From Verrucomicrobiota bacterium (GTDB lineage Bacteria; Verrucomicrobiota; Verrucomicrobiia; Limisphaerales; UBA1100), in contig DQLO01000042.1 in assembly GCA_015660155.1 (NCBI GenBank), forward strand, positions 1 through 5,344: 5,344 nt of DNA. The letters run 5' to 3'. The position numbers and the translations under genes are program-made. The notes under the pieces are model-generated. The model was not told where the DNA came from and made no database searches. It was given only the letters and a program-made list of their open reading frames with translations. How positions within the stretch are numbered: the stretch's first letter is position 1; each line of letters begins with the position of its first letter. This document shows positions 5,126 through 5,344 of this stretch, piece by piece.

Positions 5126-5344
5126 GTCAGCGGAACTTTCGGGGTAACTTGAAAGGGAAACTGGCCGAGTCAGAGACTCGGAGAGGCCGTTTTTCGGAGT
5201 GGCCTTTCAGCTGGGGAGAAGCCTTCGGGCGGATTTCCGGTGAGACTCAGGCTTGTTGCCTCCACCCGAGGCATCCTTGGCGAGACGGCTTCGGTCGACT
5301 CAACAGGGCTTGACCGTCTGGGAAGTGAATTTCGGTTCACCGCC
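5126..5344 (+). ncRNA. Candidate structured RNA or long 5' leader, class unknown, cut by the window edge
   Basis: Successive stems can be read off. CTTTC/GAAAG: 5136-5140 with 5151-5155. CCGAGTC/GACTCGG with AGA loop: 5165-5181. GAGAGGCC/GGCCTTTC: 5181-5188 with 5201-5208. GGGGA-GAA-GCC-TTCG-GGC-GGA-TTTCC: 5213-5238, with a purine internal loop. GGTG...AGGC/GCCT...CACC: 5239-5266. CCGAGG-CAT-CCTTGG: 5266-5280. GAGACGGC-TTCG-GTCGACTC: 5282-5301, one A·A mismatch. GTGAAT-TTCG-GTTCAC: 5325-5340. Three stems carry TTCG tetraloops, typical of stable RNA. Alternative pairings exist (AGACGG 5283-5288 with CCGTCT 5314-5319). I could not match it to tmRNA, RNase P RNA, SRP RNA, 6S RNA or a riboswitch I know. 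The only open frame across it (5029-5313, TTG start) looks non-coding. It could be a free RNA, a cis-regulatory leader of a gene beyond 5344, or a repeat-derived element. Confidence 0.5.

Noticed and set aside
5029..5313. Plus-strand open frame (94 codons) at the right end
   Set aside because: It has a TTG start without a ribosome binding site, runs through the promoter-like region and the hairpins, and shows no domain; the RNA structure explains the sequence better.
5126..5344. Cobalamin riboswitch or B12-box-like element
   Set aside because: TTTCCGGTGAGACTC and GAGTCAGAGACTCGG recall parts of the cobalamin core, but the GCCACTG box, the proper order of elements and the closing stem are missing.
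5126..5344. tmRNA, RNase P RNA, SRP RNA or retron-type RNA
   Set aside because: No tRNA-like ends or tag frame, no GAGGAAAGTCCGG-type P4 region, no GGAAG SRP apical loop, and no flanking inverted repeat or reverse transcriptase within the window.
1..5344. CRISPR array, tRNA or insertion sequence
   Set aside because: No regularly spaced direct repeats, no cloverleaf with a TTCRA arm and acceptor pairing, and no transposase or terminal inverted repeats with target duplication were seen.

Overview
The window reads as part of a moderately GC-rich bacterial chromosome. The mix of products, the scarcity of Shine-Dalgarno sites and the palindromic intergenic repeats suggest the Verrucomicrobiota/Planctomycetota group, with Verrucomicrobiota slightly more likely. 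This is inference from style; there is no rRNA or other taxonomic marker. Only the Sel1 gene near the right end has a recognisable, weak, Shine-Dalgarno-like sequence.

Left part (1-1888): the N-terminus of a ParB chromosome-partitioning protein runs leftward off the window. A small DUF309 protein is read divergently from it and ends inside a short palindromic hairpin. Next comes biotin synthase, bioB. It has the radical-SAM Cys triad, but two of the three cysteines that hold the sulfur-donating [2Fe-2S] cluster in the E. coli enzyme appear to be replaced, and a C-x4-C pair sits near its C-terminus.

Middle (1889-3667): directly after bioB, and probably co-transcribed with it, lies an M14-type zinc peptidase/deacylase. 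Its last residues are encoded by the left arm of a 60-base imperfect palindrome (2650-2709). A convergent D-2-hydroxyacid dehydrogenase of the glycerate/hydroxypyruvate reductase type ends just beyond that palindrome.

Right part (3665-4974): the space between the dehydrogenase and the next, divergent gene is an inverted duplication, so both genes start behind nearly the same leader sequence. The divergent gene encodes a MORN-type repeat protein with a 24-residue period. It is followed by an exported Sel1-repeat protein with a 36-residue period.

Right end (4975-5344): no convincing coding sequence. An AT-rich, promoter-like stretch leads into about 215 bases that fold on paper into a string of hairpins, three of them closed by TTCG tetraloops. 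This looks like a structured non-coding RNA or a long 5' leader that continues past the window, and I could not assign it to a known class.

The genes do not form one obvious pathway. Only bioB plus the peptidase, and the MORN plus Sel1 pair, look like candidate transcription units.
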